A DNA stretch of 64,000 nucleotides from Pseudidiomarina gelatinasegens (GTDB lineage Bacteria; Pseudomonadota; Gammaproteobacteria; Enterobacterales; Alteromonadaceae): assembly GCF_004025325.1 (NCBI RefSeq), contig NZ_RSFE01000006.1, positions 62,001 to 126,000 of the forward strand, given 5' to 3'. Position numbers and translations under genes: made by a program. Under the pieces are notes generated by a model that was given only the letters and a program-made list of their open reading frames with translations, had not been told where the DNA came from and ran no database searches. The number at the start of each line of letters is the position of its first letter. The first letter of the stretch is position 1. Positions 60,927 to 64,000 of this stretch are shown piece by piece.

Positions 60927-61046
60927 GTTATTCGTAATTGGTTATTCGTTATTCGCTATTGGTTATTCGTTAATGGAGTATAGTCGGTGCTTCGTTTATA
61001 GTAATTTTATCTTGTTCGAAAAACGAATAGCCAACAACGAGTAACG
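60927..61046. repeat. Second GTTATTCG-type repeat element, upstream of lysE-like gene
   Basis: GTTATTCGT occurs three times in near-tandem (60927, 60941 and 60962), and a partly complementary arm (AACGAATAGCCAACAACGAG, from 61022) lies about 50 bp on. It is the same sequence type as the element at 53554-53643 but less regular. Confidence 0.6.
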
Positions 61047-61054
61047 GACTTGTC

Positions 61055-61681
61055 ATGTTAGAAATTTTCATAGCGGTTTTATTCTTCGCATTTTCGACCA
61101 CCATTACGCCAGGGCCGAACAATGTCATGATCATGTCATCTGGCATGAACTATGGCATTAAAGCCAGCTTGCCACATTTTTTCGGCATTTGTTTTGGTTT
61201 TCCGGTCATGGTTCTGCTAGTTGGTTTGGGTTTTGGGGTCATCTTTGATCGTTACCCAAACCTGCACCAGCTGATAAAAGTGTTGGGTATAATTTACTTG
61301 CTCTGGCTAGCATGGCATATCGGTACTGCCGAACCTAAAGCGATTAAGAAAGGTGAGAAAAAGCCATTTACGTTTTGGCAAGCCGCGCTATTTCAATGGG
61401 TTAATGCAAAAGCTTGGGTCATGGCAACCGGTGCGGTTGCAGCATTTACCACGGTAGCAGGCTCACCACTGCTGGAAGTGCTGGCAATTACACTGGCATT
61501 TTTACTGATGGCTTTTCCGTGTGTTGGGGTATGGTTGGTGTTTGGTTCACTATTGCGAAAAGTGCTTACCAACCCAATTATGCAGCGCCTGTTTAATATT
61601 ACTATGGCACTGATATTAGTATTGTCGATTGTTCCGGTGGTGGTTGACCTTTGGTATTTCTACTTCGCGCCTGCGGCTTAG
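61055..61681 (+). CDS. LysE/RhtB-family amino-acid exporter
   Basis: This is an inner-membrane exporter of 208 residues with about six helices. The family signature ITPGPNNVMIMSSGMNYG (about 17-34) is followed by GICFGFPVMVLLVGLG and LFQWVNAKAWVM. It resembles the RhtB/threonine-efflux branch; substrate is unknown. It lies just after a palindromic repeat that may contain or displace its promoter, and it converges with recQ with 9 bp between. Confidence 0.87.
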   Translation: MLEIFIAVLFFAFSTTITPGPNNVMIMSSGMNYGIKASLPHFFGICFGFPVMVLLVGLGFGVIFDRYPNLHQLIKVLGIIYLLWLAWHIGTAEPKAIKKGEKKPFTFWQAALFQWVNAKAWVMATGAVAAFTTVAGSPLLEVLAITLAFLLMAFPCVGVWLVFGSLLRKVLTNPIMQRLFNITMALILVLSIVPVVVDLWYFYFAPAA

Positions 61682-61690
61682 GCTTAACAC

Positions 61691-63535
61691 TCAAAATCGG
61701 CTGACGGGTTCGTCATCGGCGTCTAAATAGGCGCTGATGGCGGCGATGAATTCCTGGCCGTAGCGTTCAAGCTTTTTCTGCCCCACCCCAGTAATTGCCA
61801 GCATTGCGGTTTCATCAATGGGATAATTAACAGCCATCTCCACCAAGCTGGTGTCGTTAAATACCACAAAAGGTGGCACTTCTTCAGCATCCGCAATGGT
61901 TTTGCGAAGCGCGCGTAAGCGCCGAAACAGTACTTTGTCATAATCACCACGGTCAGCAACCCGCGGCTTACTCACCACTAAGTTGATCCGCGGCTCGGCC
62001 AGTTGCAGCGCAATTTCACCGCGTAGCACAGGGCGTGCAGCATCGGTAAGCTGCAATACGCCATATTGCTGCACATTTTGAATCACCAAACCGCGATGTA
62101 TCAGTTGTCGCACCACGCCGAGCCAATATTCATGGCTTTGATCAGCACCAATACCATAGGTTGATAGCTTATCGTGGCCCAGCTCCATTAAACGTTGCGA
62201 TTTACTGCCGCGCAGCACATCAATCACATGGTTCATACCAAAACGTTGGCTGACGCGATAAATGCACGACAATACTTTTTGCGCATCCACAGTGCCATCG
62301 TATTGGCGGGGCGGATCTAAACAAATATCGCAGTTGCCACAAGGCTTATCGCGGTATTCATTAAAATAATTGAGTAGCACCAAGCGCCGACACGTTTGTG
62401 CCTCACTCATGGCTTGCATCGCCGCAAATTTATGTTGCTCAATGCGGCGGCGGTCTTCGTCAGGGTGATCAACAATAATACTTTTTATCCAAGCCGCATC
62501 GGAAGGGTCGTAAAGCAATACGGCTTCGGCAGGAAGGCCGTCACGGCCAGCTCGGCCAGTTTCTTGGTAATACCCCTCAACACTGCGAGGCACGTCAAAG
62601 TGCACCACAAAACGCACGTTCGGCTTGTTAATACCCATGCCAAAGGCGACGGTTGCGACCACCACGTCAATGTCATCTCGGACAAAGCCACGCAACACAA
62701 ACTCGCGCTGACTATGGGCCATACCGGCATGATAGCCAGCGGCACGAAGCCCTTCACGTTGCAATTTTTCGGCCAGTTCTTCTACTTTTTTACGGCTGCC
62801 GCAATACACGATTCCCGATGCACCACGTTGCTTTTTAATGTAGTCCGTAACTTGCTTGTAGGGTTTGTACTTTTCTTCAACCACATAGCGAATGTTCGGC
62901 CGGTCGAACGAGCCTTTATACACCACGGGGTCGTGCAAATGCAGGCGGGTAATGATATCGGCCTCGGTGGCCGCATCTGCAGTTGCGGTAAGTGCCATGA
63001 AGGGCACATTGGGTAAGGTTTCGCGTAGCTGACCCAATTGGCCGTACTCCGGCCTAAAGTCATGGCCCCACTGCGAAATGCAGTGTGCTTCGTCAATGGC
63101 AACTAAGCTAACCTGCCACTGTTGCAACAAGCGAATGAAGAATCCTTGCATAGCTCGCTCTGGACTCACATACAGCAAGCGAATCGAATTGCTGTTCAAT
63201 TGCTCCATGATGCTGGCGTTTTGTTCTGGCGTCAGGCCATTATTGAGTGCCGCTGCCGCCACCCCCATGGTCTGCAGTGCTTCCACTTGGTCTTGCATCA
63301 AGCTAATAAGTGGTGAGATAACCACAGTTAAACCGTCACTGGCTAACGCCGGCAACTGATAGCACAACGACTTACCGCCGCCGGTGGGCATGAGCACCAA
63401 TGCATCGCGGTGCTGCTGCACAGCTTCTATTACCTGCTGTTGGCCTTCGCGAAACGCGGTATAGCCAAATACATCGGCAAGAAGTTGTGACAGTGCAGAC
63501 TCAGACAAAATTACGTCTCCAATTGACGAGAACAT
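61691..63535 (-). CDS. recQ: ATP-dependent DNA helicase RecQ
   Basis: RecQ is a 3'-5' helicase in RecF-pathway recombination and fork repair. The 614-residue chain has Walker A MPTGGGKS, the DEAH box in IDEAHCISQWGHDFRPEY, motif VI YYQETGRAGRDGLP, the zinc subdomain CRRLVLLNYFNEYRDKPCGNCDIC, a winged helix and a C-terminal HRDC domain (PPFVVFNDTSLVEMA). The ATG at 63535 has no clear ribosome site. A TTG nine codons later (63508) follows TTGGAGAC and could be the true start. It is divergent from rarD. Confidence 0.95.
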   Translation of the reverse strand: MFSSIGDVILSESALSQLLADVFGYTAFREGQQQVIEAVQQHRDALVLMPTGGGKSLCYQLPALASDGLTVVISPLISLMQDQVEALQTMGVAAAALNNGLTPEQNASIMEQLNSNSIRLLYVSPERAMQGFFIRLLQQWQVSLVAIDEAHCISQWGHDFRPEYGQLGQLRETLPNVPFMALTATADAATEADIITRLHLHDPVVYKGSFDRPNIRYVVEEKYKPYKQVTDYIKKQRGASGIVYCGSRKKVEELAEKLQREGLRAAGYHAGMAHSQREFVLRGFVRDDIDVVVATVAFGMGINKPNVRFVVHFDVPRSVEGYYQETGRAGRDGLPAEAVLLYDPSDAAWIKSIIVDHPDEDRRRIEQHKFAAMQAMSEAQTCRRLVLLNYFNEYRDKPCGNCDICLDPPRQYDGTVDAQKVLSCIYRVSQRFGMNHVIDVLRGSKSQRLMELGHDKLSTYGIGADQSHEYWLGVVRQLIHRGLVIQNVQQYGVLQLTDAARPVLRGEIALQLAEPRINLVVSKPRVADRGDYDKVLFRRLRALRKTIADAEEVPPFVVFNDTSLVEMAVNYPIDETAMLAITGVGQKKLERYGQEFIAAISAYLDADDEPVSRF

Positions 63536-63654
63536 ATTGAAGGCCCTATTGTATGCATCCCGCTACCGAAGCTCCACCGACTATCGCGTAAATCCGTGAT
63601 ATTCTGTCTAAGGGTGCTGATTTTTCGTACAATTCAACATGAGACACAACCTAA

Positions 63655-64000
63655 ATGACCGATGATGCTGCACGCAGCCGCCAAGGTGTATTTTTTGCCA
63701 TTGCCGCCTACACCATGTGGGGCATTGCACCTGTCTACTTCAAATGGCTTCAATCTGTCCCTGCGTTAGAGATTCTCGGGCATCGTATTTTGTGGTCATT
63801 TATTTTGGTGTTTGTGCTGATTGTGCTGCTGGGTCGTGGCAATCGGTTAAAGCCTGTACTGCAAAATAAAAAGCAGATGCTGCGCTTAACGGCTGCAACC
63901 TGCTTATTAGGCGGCAATTGGTTTTTGTTTATCTGGGCTATCAATAACGATCATATTTTGGATGCCAGCTTAGGCTATTACATTAATCCGCTTTTGAACG
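63655..64000 (+). CDS. rarD: EamA-family permease RarD (partial, runs off window)
   Basis: The first 115 residues of a multi-pass membrane protein of the drug/metabolite transporter superfamily are present. RarD hallmarks are GVFFAIAAYTMWGIAPVYFKWL, EILGHRILWS, and GGNWFLFIWAINNDHILDASLGYYINPLLN. The gene starts at ATG 63655 and is still open at the window end, so the C-terminal two thirds lie outside. It is divergent from recQ. The transported substrate is unknown in the family. Confidence 0.9.
   Translation, partial: MTDDAARSRQGVFFAIAAYTMWGIAPVYFKWLQSVPALEILGHRILWSFILVFVLIVLLGRGNRLKPVLQNKKQMLRLTAATCLLGGNWFLFIWAINNDHILDASLGYYINPLLN

Noticed and set aside
62396-63016. 206-codon plus-strand frame within recQ
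   Set aside because: Antisense to conserved RecQ helicase motifs; no independent support.

Overview
The window looks like chromosomal DNA of a marine gammaproteobacterium of the Alteromonadales, most likely Idiomarinaceae (inference from gene content and protein style, not from a database). It is densely coded, moderate in GC, and shows core gammaproteobacterial blocks (mrcA / pilMNOPQ-aroK-aroB-dam, rsmJ, recQ-rarD). I see no rRNA, tRNA, CRISPR array, insertion sequence or prophage.

Layout. (1) 0.3-16 kb, core block: metL behind a candidate MetJ operator, mrcA, the type IV pilus operon pilMNOPQ, aroK, aroB, dam, elaA, rsmJ, a peroxiredoxin and a YhiN-type flavoprotein. (2) 16-22 kb, minus strand: an Scs-like periplasmic thiol-redox operon (a small two-TM Cys protein, scsB, scsD, scsC, an SGNH hydrolase), with an SDR enzyme and a GDT1-type cation transporter upstream. 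(3) 22-26.7 kb, accessory: a secreted protein built of four-residue repeats, an outer-membrane beta-barrel, an S8 protease, an ECF sigma factor, its membrane anti-sigma and a lipoprotein. Three genes here share an ECF-like promoter motif, GGAAT-N15/16-CGTTA. This is my best candidate for an undescribed system.

(4) 26.8-49 kb, an anaerobic and nitric-oxide island: fnr, a NorA/YtfE-type hemerythrin, norR, ybaN, nnrS, ubiV, ubiU, ubiT, hemN, nrdD, nrdG, norB (quinol NO reductase), a YraQ-type permease, narX, narK, narL, a 2-keto-acid decarboxylase, trhP and a YfhL ferredoxin. Its control regions are unusually readable: FNR boxes at fnr, norA/norR, hemN and nrdG; NarL heptamers; two NrdR boxes 31 bp apart; and sigma54 promoters at both norA and norB, each preceded by three NorR sites (GGT-N7-ACC) with identical spacing. 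The genes cover O2 and nitrate sensing, NO detoxification by reduction to N2O, and O2-independent synthesis of ubiquinone, heme and deoxyribonucleotides. No nitrate or nitrite reductase lies in the window.

(5) 49-64 kb: a threonine-aldolase-like enzyme, katG, a LysR regulator divergent from a gcdH / fused branched-chain keto-acid dehydrogenase E1 / FabD-like operon, mscS with an unknown degenerate P-loop-like protein, a secreted Vgb-like beta-propeller, a LysE-type exporter, recQ and a partial rarD. Two intergenic palindromic elements rich in GTTATTCG lie here.

All functional names come from recognising motifs and family resemblance by eye; no search was run.
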